Shown: piece after piece, positions 13,100 to 25,800 of the stretch
Layout of the letters: every line of letters starts with the position of its first letter
Position numbering within the stretch: the stretch's first letter is position 1
Origin: Liolophura sinensis
Lineage: Eukaryota; Mollusca; Polyplacophora; Chitonida; Chitonidae
DNA: 64,000 nucleotides
Assembly: GCF_032854445.1 (NCBI RefSeq)
Contig: NW_027018005.1
Span: forward strand, 62,001-126,000
Direction of reading: 5' to 3'
Position numbers and translations under genes: made by a program
Notes under the pieces: model-generated
The model's database searches: none
Told to the model about the DNA's origin: nothing
Seen by the model: only the letters and a program-made list of their open reading frames with translations

Positions 13100-13989
13100 A
13101 TGATCATTTATGTCATAATCACGTGCCCAGCAACGGCTCTTACTCCATGGAAACCAGGGAAATTGGCAATTTTTCAACAGCTGCCGATACCTGGCCCAAT
13201 TCCGCATCTTTTGGCACCTTATAAATGTGGGTCAGTGTTTAGTTGTACTTTTTACAGCAGACTGTATCAAGTACCTTGTGTTTTTCACGTACAAATGGTC
13301 TGGTTTTTCTACACGTAGATAAAGACATTGAGATTGTCTTGGACTTAGAAGTAAGACAATTGCTGGGTGACTTAAATGGGCTTGGCCCAAAGATTTCAGG
13401 TCTTCTGGGCTACCGAAGGGCACATAACTTATAGTCAAAAGTTGAATATAGTAATGACCAGTCGCGATTGTACAGAGTACAGTGTAGCCGATTTCAATTA
13501 ACAAAAAGACCAGGTAAAAATGCAAAACTGGAAAAACTGTTCCAGTGCTGCTGGTAAGAGGCTAATCCGACGTATTTTGTGACGAGAAATCGAATGGTGC
13601 AAACCGCGTTGCTCTCCGACCAATACTTTTGGCTGTAGTGACAATTGAATGATCATTGATGTCATAATCACGTGCCCAGCAACGGCTCTTACTCCATGGA
13701 AACCAGGGAAATTTGCAATTTTTCAACACCTGCCGATGCCTGGCCCAATTCCGCATCTTTTGGCACCTTATAAATGTGGGTCAGTGTTTAGTTGTACTTT
13801 TTACAGCAGACTGCATCAAGTACCTTGTGTTTTTCACGTACAAATGGTGTGGTTTTTCTACACGTAGATAAAGACATTGAGATTGTCTTGCACTTAGAAG
13901 TAAGGCAATTGCTGGGTGAGTTAAATGGGCTTAGACCAAAGATTTCAGATCTTCTGCGCTACCGAAGGGCACATAACTTATAGTCAAAA

Positions 13990-15475
13990 GTTGAATATAG
14001 TAATGACCAGTCGCGATTGTACAGAGTACAGTGTAGCCGATTTCAATTAACAAAAAGACCAGGCAAAAATGCAAAAGTATAAAAACTGTTCCAGTGCTGC
14101 TGGTAAGAGGCTAATCCGACGTATTTTGTGACGAGAAATCAAATGGTGCAAACCGCGTTGCTCTCCGACCAATACTTTTGGCTGTAGCGACAATTGAATG
14201 ATCATTTATGTCATAATCACGTGCCCAGCAACGGCTCTTACTCCATGGAAACCAGGAAAATTTGCAATTTTTCAACACCTGCCGATACCTGGCTCAATTC
14301 CGCATCTTTTGGCACCTTATTCATGTGGGTCTGTGGTCAGTTGTACTTTTTACAGCAGACTGTATCAAGTACCTTGTGTTTTTCACGTACAAATGGTCTG
14401 GTTTTTCTACACGTAGATAAAGACATTGAGATTGTCTTGGACTTAGAAGTAAGACAATTGCTGGGTGAGTTAAATGGGCTTAGCCCAAAGATTTGACGTC
14501 TTCTGGGCTACCGAAGGGCACATAACTTATAGTCAAAAGTTGAATATAGTAATGACCAGTTGCGATTGTACAGAGTACAGTGTAGCCGATTTCAATTAAC
14601 AAAAAGACCAGGCAAAAATGCAAAAGTGGAAAAACTGTTCCAGTGCTGCTGGTAAGAGGCTAATCCGACGTATTTTGTGACGAGAAATCGAACGGAGCAA
14701 ACCGCGCTGCTCTCCTACTAATACTTTTGCCTGTAGTGACAATTGAATGATCATTTATGTCATAATCACGTGCACAGCAACGGCTCTTACTCCATGGAAA
14801 CCAGGGAACTTTACAATTTTTTAACAGCTGCCGATGCCTGGCTCAATTCCGCATCTTTTGGCACCTTCCTGAAGTGGGTCAGTGTTCAGTTGTACTTTTT
14901 ACAGCAGACTGTATCAAGTACCTTGTGTTTTCCACGTACAAATGGTGTGGTTTTTCTGCACGTAGATAAAGACATTGAGATTGTCTTGCACTTAGAAGTA
15001 AGACAATTGCTGGGTGAGTTAAATGGGCTTAGCCGAAATATTTGACGTCTTCTGGGCTACCGAAGGGCACATAACTTATAGTCAAAAGTTGAATTTAGTA
15101 ATGACCAGTCGCGATTGTACAGAGTACAGTGTAGCCGATTTCAATTAACAAAAAGACCAGGTAAAAATGCAAAAGTGGAAAAACTGTTCCAGTGCTGCTG
15201 ATAAGAGGCTAATCCGACGTATTTTGTGACGAGAAATCGAATGGTGCCATCCCCGTTGCTCTCCGACCAATACTTTTGGCTGTAGCGACAATTGAATGAT
15301 CATTTATGTCATAATCACGTGCCCAGCAACGGCTCTTACTCCATGGAAACCAGGGAAATTTGCAATTTTTCAACAGCTGCCGATACCTGGCCCAATTCCG
15401 CATCTTTTGGCACCTTATAAATGTGGGTCAGTGTTTAGTTGTACTTTTTACAGCAGACTGTATCAAGTACCTTGT
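13990..15475 (+). repeat. 10-monomer-spaced duplication, copy 1 (partner about 19,480-20,965)
   Basis: Units 14198, 14747 and 15296 pair with 19688, 20237 and 20786 at exactly 5,490 bp. Linked rare variants include the aagtataaaaactg segment, accaggaaaatttg, attcatgtgggtctgtgg, cagttgcgattg, gaacggagcaaac, gtgttttccacg and gtgccatccccg. The only differences I see inside are a few substitutions (for example cttactcc versus cttacttc, and one ggtctgg/ggtgtgg switch). Confidence 0.88.
14078..14084 (+). promoter_or_regulatory. TATAAAA variant in the A-rich segment (example)
   Basis: A minority of units read aaagtataaaaactg where most read aaagtggaaaaactg. Examples are near 2,554, 4,197, 6,392, 14,078, 16,824, 18,470, 19,568 and 21,764. 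It creates a perfect TATAAAA. It tracks with duplicated blocks, so common descent explains its distribution. Function is unsupported. Confidence 0.2.
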
Positions 15476-18400
15476 GTTTTTCACGTACAAATGGTGTGGT
15501 TTTTCTACACGTAGATAAAGACATTGAGATTGTCTTGGACTTAGAAGTAAGACAATTGCTGGGTGACTTAAATGGGCTTGGCCCAAAGATTTCAGATCTT
15601 CTGGGCTACCGAAGGGCACATAACTTATAGTCAAAAGTTGAATATAGTAATGATCAGTCGCGATTGTACAGAGTACAGTGTAGCCGATTTCAATTAACAA
15701 AAAGACCAGGCAAAAATGCAAAAGTGGAAAAACTGTTCCAGTGCTGCTGGTAAGAGGCTAATCCGACGTATTTTGTGACGAGAAATCGAATGGTGCAATC
15801 CGCGTTGCTCTCCGACCAATAAGTTTGGCTGTAGCGACAATTGAATGATCATTTATGTCATAATCACGTGCCCAGCAACGGCTCTTACTCCATGGAAACC
15901 AGGGAAAGTTGCAATTTTTCAACAGCTGCCGATGCCTGGCTCAATTCCGCATCTTTTGGCACCTTACTGAAGTGGGTCAGTGTTCAGTTGTACTTTTTAC
16001 AGCAGATTGTATCAAGTACCTTGTGTTTTTCACGTACAAATGGTGTGGTTTTTCTACACGTAGATAAAGACATTGAGATTGTTTTCCACTTAGAAGTAAG
16101 ACAATTCCTGGGTGAGTTAAAAGGGCTTAGCCGAAAGATTTGATGTCTTCTGGGCTACCGAAGGGCACATAACTTATAGTCAAAAGTTGAATATAGTAAT
16201 GATCACTCGCGATTGTACAGAGTACAGTGTAGCCGATTTCAATTAACAAAAAGACCAGGCAAAAATGCAAAATTGGAAAAACTGTTCCAGTGCTGCTGGT
16301 AAGAGGCTAATCCGACGTATTTTGTGACGAGAAATCGAATGGTGCAAACCGCGTTGCTCTCCGACCAATACTTTTGGCTGTAGCGACAATTGAATGATCA
16401 TTTATGTCATAATCACGTGCCCAGCAACGGCTATTACTCCATGGAATCCAGGGAAATTTGCAATTTTTCAACAGCTGCCGATGCCTGTCTCAATTCCGCA
16501 TCTTTTGGCACCTTACTGAAGTGGGTCAGTGTTCAGTTGTACTTTTTACAACAGATTGTATCAAGTACCTTGTGTTTTTAATGTACAAATGGTGTGGTTT
16601 TTCTACACGTAGATAAAGACATTGAGATTGTCTTGGACTTAGAAGTAAGACAATTCCTGGGTGAGTTAAAAGGGCTTGGCCCAAAGATTTGACGTCTTCT
16701 GGGCTACCGAAGGGCACATAACTTATAGTCAAAAGTTGAATATAGTAATGACCAGTCGCGATTGTACAGAGTACAGTGTAGCCGATTTCAATTAACAAAA
16801 AGACAAGGCAAAAATACAAAAGTATAAAAACTGTTCCAGTGCTGCTGGTAAGAGGCTAATCCGACGTATTTTGTGACGAGAAATCAAATGGTGCAAACCG
16901 CGTTGCTCTCCGACCAATACTTTTGGCTGTAGCGACAATTGAATGATCATTTATGTCATAATCACGTGCCCAGCAACGGCTCTTACTCCATGGAAACCAG
17001 GGAAATTTGCAATTTTTCAACAGCTGCCGATACCTGGCCCAATTCCGCATCTTTTGGCACCTTATAAATGTGGGTCAGTGTTTAGTTGTACTTTTTACAG
17101 CAGACTGTATCAAGTACCTTGTGTTTTTCACGTACAAATGGTGTGGTTTTTCTACACGTAGATAAAGACATTAAGATTGTCTTGGACTTAGAAGTAAGAC
17201 AATTGCTGGGTGAGTTAAATGGGCTGGGCCCAAAGATTTCAGGTCTTCTGGGCTACCGAAGGGCACATAACTTATAGTCAAAAGTTGAATATAGTAATGA
17301 CCAGTCGCGATTTTACAGAGTACAGTGTAGCCGATTTCAATTAACAAAAAGACCAGGTAAAAATGCAAAACTGGAAAAACTGTTCCAGTGCTGCTGGTAA
17401 GAGGCTAATCCGACGTATTTTGTGACGAGAAATCGAATGGTGCAAACCGCTTTGCTCTCCGACCAATACTTTTGGCTGTAGCGACAACTGAATGATCATT
17501 GATGTCATAATCACGTGCACAGCAACGGCTCTTACTCCATGGAAACCAGGGAAACTTGCAATTTTTCAACACCTGCCGATGCCTGGCCCAATTCCGCATC
17601 TTTTGGCACCTTATAAATGTGGGTCAGTGTTTAGTTGTACTTTTTACAGCAGACTGTATCAAGTACCTTGTGTTTTTTATGTACAAATGGTGTGGTTTTT
17701 CTACACGTAGATAAAGACATTGAGATTGTCTTGGACTTAGAAGTAAGACAATTGCTGGGTGAGTTAAATGGGCTTAGCCCAAAGATTTCAGGTCTTCTGG
17801 GCTACCGAAGGGCACATAACTTATAGTCAAAAGTTGAATATAGTAATGACCAGTCGCGATTGTACAGAGTACAGTGTAGCCGATTTCAATTAACAAAAAG
17901 ACCAGGCAAAAATGCAAAAGTGGAAAAACTGTTCCAGTGCTGCTGGTAAGAGGCTAATCCGACGTATTTTGTGACGAGAAATCGAATGGTGCAAACCGCG
18001 TTGCTCTCCGACCAATACTTTTGGCTGTAGCGACAATTGAATGATCATTGATGTCATAATCACGTGCCCAGCAACGGCTCTTACTCCATGGAAACCAGGG
18101 AAATTTGCAATTTTTCAACACCTGCCGATGCCTGGCCCAATTCCGCATCTTTTGGCACCTTATAAATGTGGGTCAGTGTTTAGTTGTACTTTTTACAGCA
18201 GACTGTATCAAGTACCTTGTGTTTATAACGTACAAATGGTGTGGTTTTTCTACACGTAGATAAAGACATTGAGATTGTCTTGCACTTAGAAGTAAGGCAA
18301 TTGCTGGGTGAGTTAAATGGGCTGAGCCCAAAGATTTCAGATCTTCTGCGCTACCGAAGGGCACATAACTTATAGTCAAAAGTTGAATATAGTAATGACC

Positions 18401-18779
18401 AGTCGCGATTGTACAGAGTACAGTGTAGCCGATTTCAATTAACAAAAAGACCAGGCAAAAATGCAAAAGTATAAAAACTGTTCCAGTGCTGCTGGTAAGA
18501 GGCTAATCCGACGTATTTTGTGACGAGAAATCAAATGGTGCAAACCGCGTTGCTCTCCGACCAATACTTTTGGCTGTAGCGACAATTGAATGATCATTGA
18601 TGTCATAATCACGTGCCCAGCAACGGCTCTTACTCCATGGAAACCAGGGAAATTTGCAATTTTTCAACAGCTGCCGATGCCTGGCCCAATTCCGCATCTT
18701 TTGGCACCTTATAAATGTGGGTCAGTGTTTAGTTGTACTTTTTACAGCAGACTGTATCAAGTACCTTGTGTTTATCACG

Positions 18780-20645
18780 TACAAATGGTGTGGTTTTTCT
18801 ACACGTAGATAAAGACATTGAGATTGTCTTGCACTTAGAAGTAAGGCAATTGCTGGGTGAGTTAAATGGGCTTAGCCCAAAGATTTCAGATCTTCTGGGC
18901 TACCGAAGGGCACATAACTTATAGTCAAAAGTTGAATATAGTAATGATCACTCGCGATTGTACAGAGTACAGTGTAGCCGATTTCAATTAACAAAAAGAC
19001 CAGGCAAAAATGCAAAAGTGGAAAAACTGTTCCAGTGCTGCTGGTAAGAGGCTAATCCGACGTATTTTGTGACGAGAAATCGAATGGTGCAATCCGCGTT
19101 GCTCTCCGACCAATACGTTTGGCTGTAGCGACAATTGAATGATCATTTATGTCATAATCACGTGCCCAGCAACGGCTAATACTCCATGGAAACCAGGGAA
19201 ATTTGCAATTTTTCAACAGCTGCCGATGCCTGGCTCAATTCCGCATCTTTTGGCACCTTACTGAAGTGGGTCAGTGTTCAGTTGTACTTTTTACAGCAGA
19301 TTGTATCAAGTACCTTGTGTTTTTAAAGTACAAATGGTGTGGTTTTTCTACACGTAGATAAAGACATTGAGATTGTCTTGCACTTAGAAGTAAGACAATT
19401 CCTGGGTGAGTTAAAAGGGCTTAGCCGAAAGATTTCAGGTCTTCTGGGCTACCGAAGGGCACATAACTTATAGCCAAAAGTTGAATATAGTAATGACCAG
19501 TCGCGATTGTACAGAGTACAGTGTAGCCGATTTCAATTAACAAAAAGACCAGGCAAAAATGCAAAAGTATAAAAACTGTTCCAGTGCTGCTGGTAAGAGG
19601 CTAATCCGACGTATTTTGTGACGAGAAATCAAATGGTGCAAACCGCGTTGCTCTCCGACCAATACTTTTGGCTGTAGCGACAATTGAATGATCATTTATG
19701 TCATAATCACGTGCCCAGCAACGGCTCTTACTTCATGGAAACCAGGAAAATTTGCAATTTTTCAACACCTGCCGATACCTGGCTCAATTCCGCATCTTTT
19801 GGCACCTTATTCATGTGGGTCTGTGGTCAGTTGTACTTTTTACAGCAGACTGTATCAAGTACCTTGTGTTTTTCACGTACAAATGGTGTGGTTTTTCTAC
19901 ACGTAGATAAAGACATTGAGATTGTCTTGGACTTAGAAGTAAGACAATTGCTGGGTGAGTTAAATGGGCTTAGCCCAAAGATTTGACGTCTTCTGGGCTA
20001 CCGAAGGGCACATAACTTATAGTCAAAAGTTGAATATAGTAATGACCAGTTGCGATTGTACAGAGTACAGTGTAGCCGATTTCAATTAACAAAAAGACCA
20101 GGCAAAAATGCAAAAGTGGAAAAACTGTTCCAGTGCTGCTGGTAAGAGGCTAATCCGACGTATTTTGTGACGAGAAATCGAACGGAGCAAACCGCGCTGC
20201 TCTCCTACTAATACTTTTGCCTGTAGTGACAATTGAATGATCATTTATGTCATAATCACGTGCACAGCAACGGCTCTTACTCCATGGAAACCAGGGAACT
20301 TTACAATTTTTTAACAGCTGCCGATGCCTGGCTCAATTCCGCATCTTTTGGCACCTTCCTGAAGTGGGTCAGTGTTCAGTTGTACTTTTTACAGCAGACT
20401 GTATCAAGTACCTTGTGTTTTCCACGTACAAATGGTGTGGTTTTTCTGCACGTAGATAAAGACATTGAGATTGTCTTGCACTTAGAAGTAAGACAATTGC
20501 TGGGTGAGTTAAATGGGCTTAGCCGAAATATTTGACGTCTTCTGGGCTACCGAAGGGCACATAACTTATAGTCAAAAGTTGAATATAGTAATGACCAGTC
20601 GCGATTGTACAGAGTACAGTGTAGCCGATTTCAATTAACAAAAAG
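18780..20645 (+). repeat. 4-monomer-spaced duplication, copy 1 (partner about 20,976-22,841)
   Basis: Units 19139, 19688 and 20237 pair with 21335, 21884 and 22433 at 2,196 bp. Both carry gatcactcgcg, accaatacgtttgg, ggctaatactcc, atagccaaaag, cttacttcatgg and cagttgcgattg in the same order. Differences seen: tttaaagtac/tttaatgtac, caattcctggg/caattgctggg, gatttcaggtc/gatttgatgtc and ggtgtgg/ggtctgg. The middle of this block is also shared with 13,990-15,475, so the region holds three related copies. Confidence 0.88.
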
Positions 20646-20975
20646 ACCAGGTAAAAATGCAAAAGTGGAAAAACTGTTCCAGTGCTGCTGATAAGAGGCT
20701 AATCCGACGTATTTTGTGACGAGAAATCGAATGGTGCCATCCCCGTTGCTCTCCGACCAATACTTTTGGCTGTAGCGACAATTGAATGATCATTTATGTC
20801 ATAATCACGTGCCCAGCAACGGCTCTTACTCCATGGAAACCAGGGAAATTTGCAATTTTTCAACAGCTGCCGATACCTGGCCCAATTCCGCATCTTTTGG
20901 CACCTTATAAATGTGGGTCAGTGTTTAGTTGTACTTTTTACAGCAGACTGTATCAAGTACCTTGTGTTTCTCACG

Positions 20976-22841
20976 TACAATTGGTGTGGTTTTTCTACAC
21001 GTAGATAAAGACATTGAGATTGTCTTGCACTTAGAAGTAAGGCAATTGCTGGGTGAGTTAAATGGGCTTAGCCCAAAGATTTCAGATCTTCTGGGCTACC
21101 GAAGGGCACATAACTTATAGTCAAAAGTTGAATATAGTAATGATCACTCGCGATTGTACAGAGTACAGTGTAGCCGATTTCAATTAACAAAAAGACCAGG
21201 CAAAAATGCAAAAGTGGAAAAACTGTTCCAGTGCTGCTGGTAAGAGGCTAATCCGACGTATTTTGTGACGAGAAATCGAATGGTGCAATCCGCGTTGCTC
21301 TCCGACCAATACGTTTGGCTGTAGCGACAATTGAATGATCATTTATGTCATAATCACGTGCCCAGCAACGGCTAATACTCCATGGAAACCAGGGAAATTT
21401 GCAATTTTTCAACAGCTGCCGATGCCTGGCTCAATTCCGCATCTTTTGGCACCTTACTGAAGTGGGTCAGTGTTCAGTTGTACTTTTTACAGCAGATTGT
21501 ATCAAGTACCTTGTGTTTTTAATGTACAAATGGTGTGGTTTTTCTACACGTAGATAAAGACATTGAGATTGTCTTGCACTTAGAAGTAAGACAATTGCTG
21601 GGTGAGTTAAAAGGGCTTAGCCGAAAGATTTGATGTCTTCTGGGCTACCGAAGGGCACATAACTTATAGCCAAAAGTTGAATATAGTAATGACCAGTCGC
21701 GATTGTACAGAGTACAGTGTAGCCGATTTCAATTAACAAAAAGACCAGGCAAAAATGCAAAAGTATAAAAACTGTTCCAGTGCTGCTGGTAAGAGGCTAA
21801 TCCGACGTATTTTGTGACGAGAAATCAAATGGTGCAAACCGCGTTGCTCTCCGACCAATACTTTTGGCTGTAGCGACAATTGAATGATCATTTATGTCAT
21901 AATCACGTGCCCAGCAACGGCTCTTACTTCATGGAAACCAGGAAAATTTGCAATTTTTCAACACCTGCCGATACCTGGCTCAATTCCGCATCTTTTGGCA
22001 CCTTATTCATGTGGGTCTGTGGTCAGTTGTACTTTTTACAGCAGACTGTATCAAGTACCTTGTGTTTTTCACGTACAAATGGTCTGGTTTTTCTACACGT
22101 AGATAAAGACATTGAGATTGTCTTGGACTTAGAAGTAAGACAATTGCTGGGTGAGTTAAATGGGCTTAGCCCAAAGATTTGACGTCTTCTGGGCTACCGA
22201 AGGGCACATAACTTATAGTCAAAAGTTGAATATAGTAATGACCAGTTGCGATTGTACAGAGTACAGTGTAGCCGATTTCAATTAACAAAAAGACCAGGCA
22301 AAAATGCAAAAGTGGAAAAACTGTTCCAGTGCTGCTGGTAAGAGGCTAATCCGACGTATTTTGTGACGAGAAATCGAACGGAGCAAACCGCGCTGCTCTC
22401 CTACTAATACTTTTGCCTGTAGTGACAATTGAATGATCATTTATGTCATAATCACGTGCACAGCAACGGCTCTTACTCCATGGAAACCAGGGAACTTTAC
22501 AATTTTTTAACAGCTGCCGATGCCTGGCTCAATTCCGCATCTTTTGGCACCTTCCTGAAGTGGGTCAGTGTTCAGTTGTACTTTTTACAGCAGACTGTAT
22601 CAAGTACCTTGTGTTTTCCACGTACAAATGGTGTGGTTTTTCTGCACGTAGATAAAGACATTGAGATTGTCTTGCACTTAGAAGTAAGACAATTGCTGGG
22701 TGAGTTAAATGGGCTTAGCCGAAATATTTGACGTCTTCTGGGCTACCGAAGAGCACATAACTTATAGTCAAAAGTTGAATATAGTAATGACCAGTCGCGA
22801 TTGTACAGAGTACAGTGTAGCCGATTTCAATTAACAAAAAG
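20976..22841 (+). repeat. 4-monomer-spaced duplication, copy 2 (partner about 18,780-20,645)
   Basis: This is the partner of the preceding block. It ends near 22,841, where ggtaaaa/ggcaaaa and gctgataag/gctggtaag variants part the two copies. A private change is gaagagcac near 22,751. Confidence 0.87.
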
Positions 22842-25800
22842 ACCAGGCAAAAATGCAAAAGTGGAAAAACTGTTCCAGTGCTGCTGGTAAGAGGCTAATC
22901 CGACGTATTTTGTGACGAGAAATCGAATGGTGCAAACCGCGTTGCTCTCCGACCAATACTTTGGCTGTAGTGACAATTGAATGATCATTTATGTCATAAT
23001 CACGTGCCCAGCAACGGCTCTTACTCCATGGAAACCAGGGATATTTGCAATTTTTCAACAGCTGTCGATACCTGGCCCAATTCCGCATCTTTTGGCACCT
23101 TATAAATGTGGGTCAGTGTTTAGTTGTACTTTTTACAGCAGATTGTATCAAGTACCTTTTTTTATGTACAAATGGTGTGGTTTTTCTACACGTAGATAAA
23201 GACATTGAGATTGTCTTGGACTTAGAAGTAAGACAATTCCTGGGTGAGTTAAATGGGCTTAGCTGAAATATTTGACGTCTTCTGGGCTACCGAAGGGCAC
23301 ATAACTTATAGTCAAAAGTTGAATATAGTAATGACCAGTCGCGATTGTACAGAGTACAGTGTAGCCGATTTCAATTAACAAAAAGACCAGGCAAAAATGC
23401 AAAAGTGGAAAAACTGTTCCAGTGCTGCTGATAAGAGGCTAATCCGACGTATTTTGTGACGAGAAATCGAATGGTGCAAACCGCGTTGCTCTCCGACCAA
23501 TACTTTTGCCTGTAGCGACAATTGAATGATCATTTATGTCATAATCACGTGCACAGCAACGGCTCTTACTCCATGGAAACCAGGGAAATTGGCAATTTTT
23601 CAACAGCTGCCGATACCTGGCCCAATTCCGCATCTTTTGGCACCTTATAAATGTGGGTCTGTGGTCAGTTGTACTTTTTACAGCAGACTGTATCAAGTAC
23701 CTTGTGTTTTTTATGTACAAATGGTGTGGTTTTTCTACACGAAGATAAAGGCATTGAGATTGTCTTGCACTTAGAAGTAAGACAATTGCTGGGTGAGTTA
23801 AATGGGCTTAGCCGAAATATTTGACGTCTTCTGGGCTACCGAAGGGCACATAACTTATAGTCAAAAGTTGAATATAGTAATGACCAGTCGCGATTGTACA
23901 GAGTACAGTGTAGCCGATTTCAATTAACAAAAAGACCAGGTAAAAATGCAAAAGTGGAAAAACTGTTCCAGTGCTGCTGGTAAGAGGCTAATCCGACGTA
24001 TTTTGTGACGAGAAATCGAATGGTGCAAAGCGCGTTGCTCTCCGACCAATACTTTTGGCTGTAGTGGCAATTGAATGATCATTTATGTCATAATCACGTG
24101 CCCAGCAACGGCTCTTACTCCATGGAAACCAGGGAAATTGGCAATTTTTCAACAGCTGTCGATACCTGGCCCAATTCCGCATCTTTTGGCACCTTATAAA
24201 TGTGGGTCAGTGTTTAGTTGTACTTTTTACAGCAGACTGTATCAAGTACCTTGTGTTTTTTATGTACAAATGGTGTGGTTTTTCTACACGTAGATAAAGA
24301 CATTGAGATTGTCTTGCACTTAGAAGTAAGACAATTGCTGGGTGAGTTAAATGGGCTTAGCCGAAATATTTGACGTCTTCTGGGCTACCGAAGAGCACAT
24401 AACTTATAGTCAAAAGTTGAATATAGTAATGACCAGTCGCGATTGTACAGAGTACAGTGTAGCCGATTTCAATTAACAAAAAGACCAGGCAAAAATGCAA
24501 AAGTGGAAAAACTGTTCCAGTGCTGCTGGTAAGAGGCTAATCCGACGTATTTTGTGACGAGAAATCGAATGGTGCAAACCGCGTTGCTCTCCGACCAATA
24601 CTTTGGCTGTAGTGACAATTGAATGATCATTTATGTCATAATCACGTGCCCAGCAACGGCTCTTACTCCATGGAAACCAGGGAACTTTACAATTTTTTAA
24701 CAGCTGCCGATGCCTGGCTCAATTCCGCATCTTTTGGCACCTTCCTGAAGTGGGTCAGTGTTCAGTTGTACTTTTTACAGCAGACTGTATCAAGTACCTT
24801 GTGTTTTTCACGTACAAATGGTGTGGTTTTTCTACACGTAGATAAAGACATTGAGATTGTCTTGCACTTAGAAGTAAGACAATTGCTGGGTGAGTTAAAT
24901 GGGCTTAGCCGAAATATTTGACGTCTTCTGGGCTACCGAAGGGCACATAACTTATAGTCAAAAGTTGAATATAGTAATGACCAGTCGCGATTGTACAGAG
25001 TACAGTGTAGCCGATTTCAATTAACAAAAAGACCAGGTAAAAATGCAAAAGTGGAAAAACTGTTCCAGTGCTGCTGGTAAGAGGCTAATCCGACGTATTT
25101 TGTGACGAGAAATTGAATGGTGCAAACCGCGTTGCTCTCCGACCAATACTTTTGGCTGTAGTGACAATTGAATGATCATTTATGTCATAATCACGTGCCC
25201 AGCAACGGCTCTTACTCCATGGAAACCAGGGATATTTGCAATTTTTCAACAGCTGCCGATGCCTGGCTCAATTCCGCATCTTTTGGCACCTTACTGAAGT
25301 GGGTCAGTGTTCAGTTGTACTTTTTACAGCAGACTGTATCAAGTACCTTGTGTTTATCACGTACAAATGGTGTGGTTTTTCTACACGTAGATAAAGACAT
25401 TGAGATTGTCTTGCACTTAGAAGTAAGGCAATTGCTGGGTGAGTTAAATGGGCTTAGCCCAAGGATTTCAGATCTTCTGGGCTACCGAAGGGCACATAAC
25501 TTATAGTCAAAAGTTGAATATAGTAATGACCAGTCGCGATTGTACAGAGTACAGTGTAGCCGATTTCAATTAACAAAAAGACCAGGCAAAAATGCAAAAG
25601 TGGAAAAACTGTTCCAGTGCTGCTAGTAAGAGGCTAATCCGACGTATTTTGTGACGAGAAATCGAATGGTGCAAACCGCGTTGCTCTCCGACCAATACTT
25701 TGGCTGTAGTGACAATTGAATGATCATTGATGTCATAATCACGTGCCCAGCAACGGCTCTTACTCCATGGAAACCAGGGAACTTTACAATTTTTTAACAG

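Larger units (their letters stand above)
9257..22432 (+). repeat. Array section B: 24 consecutive monomers, each exactly 549 bp
   Basis: Monomers start at 9257, 9806, 10355, 10904, 11453, 12002, 12551, 13100, 13649, 14198, 14747, 15296, 15845, 16394, 16943, 17492, 18041, 18590, 19139, 19688, 20237, 20786, 21335 and 21884. All 24 units are 549 bp with no net indel across 13.2 kb, although they differ by substitutions and subtype. Units with ataaatgtggg dominate at 11,453-14,197 and 16,943-19,138. Internal duplications are listed separately: 2-mer (11453/12551), 9-mer (12002/16943), 10-mer (14198/19688) and 4-mer (19688/21884). Confidence 0.96.
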
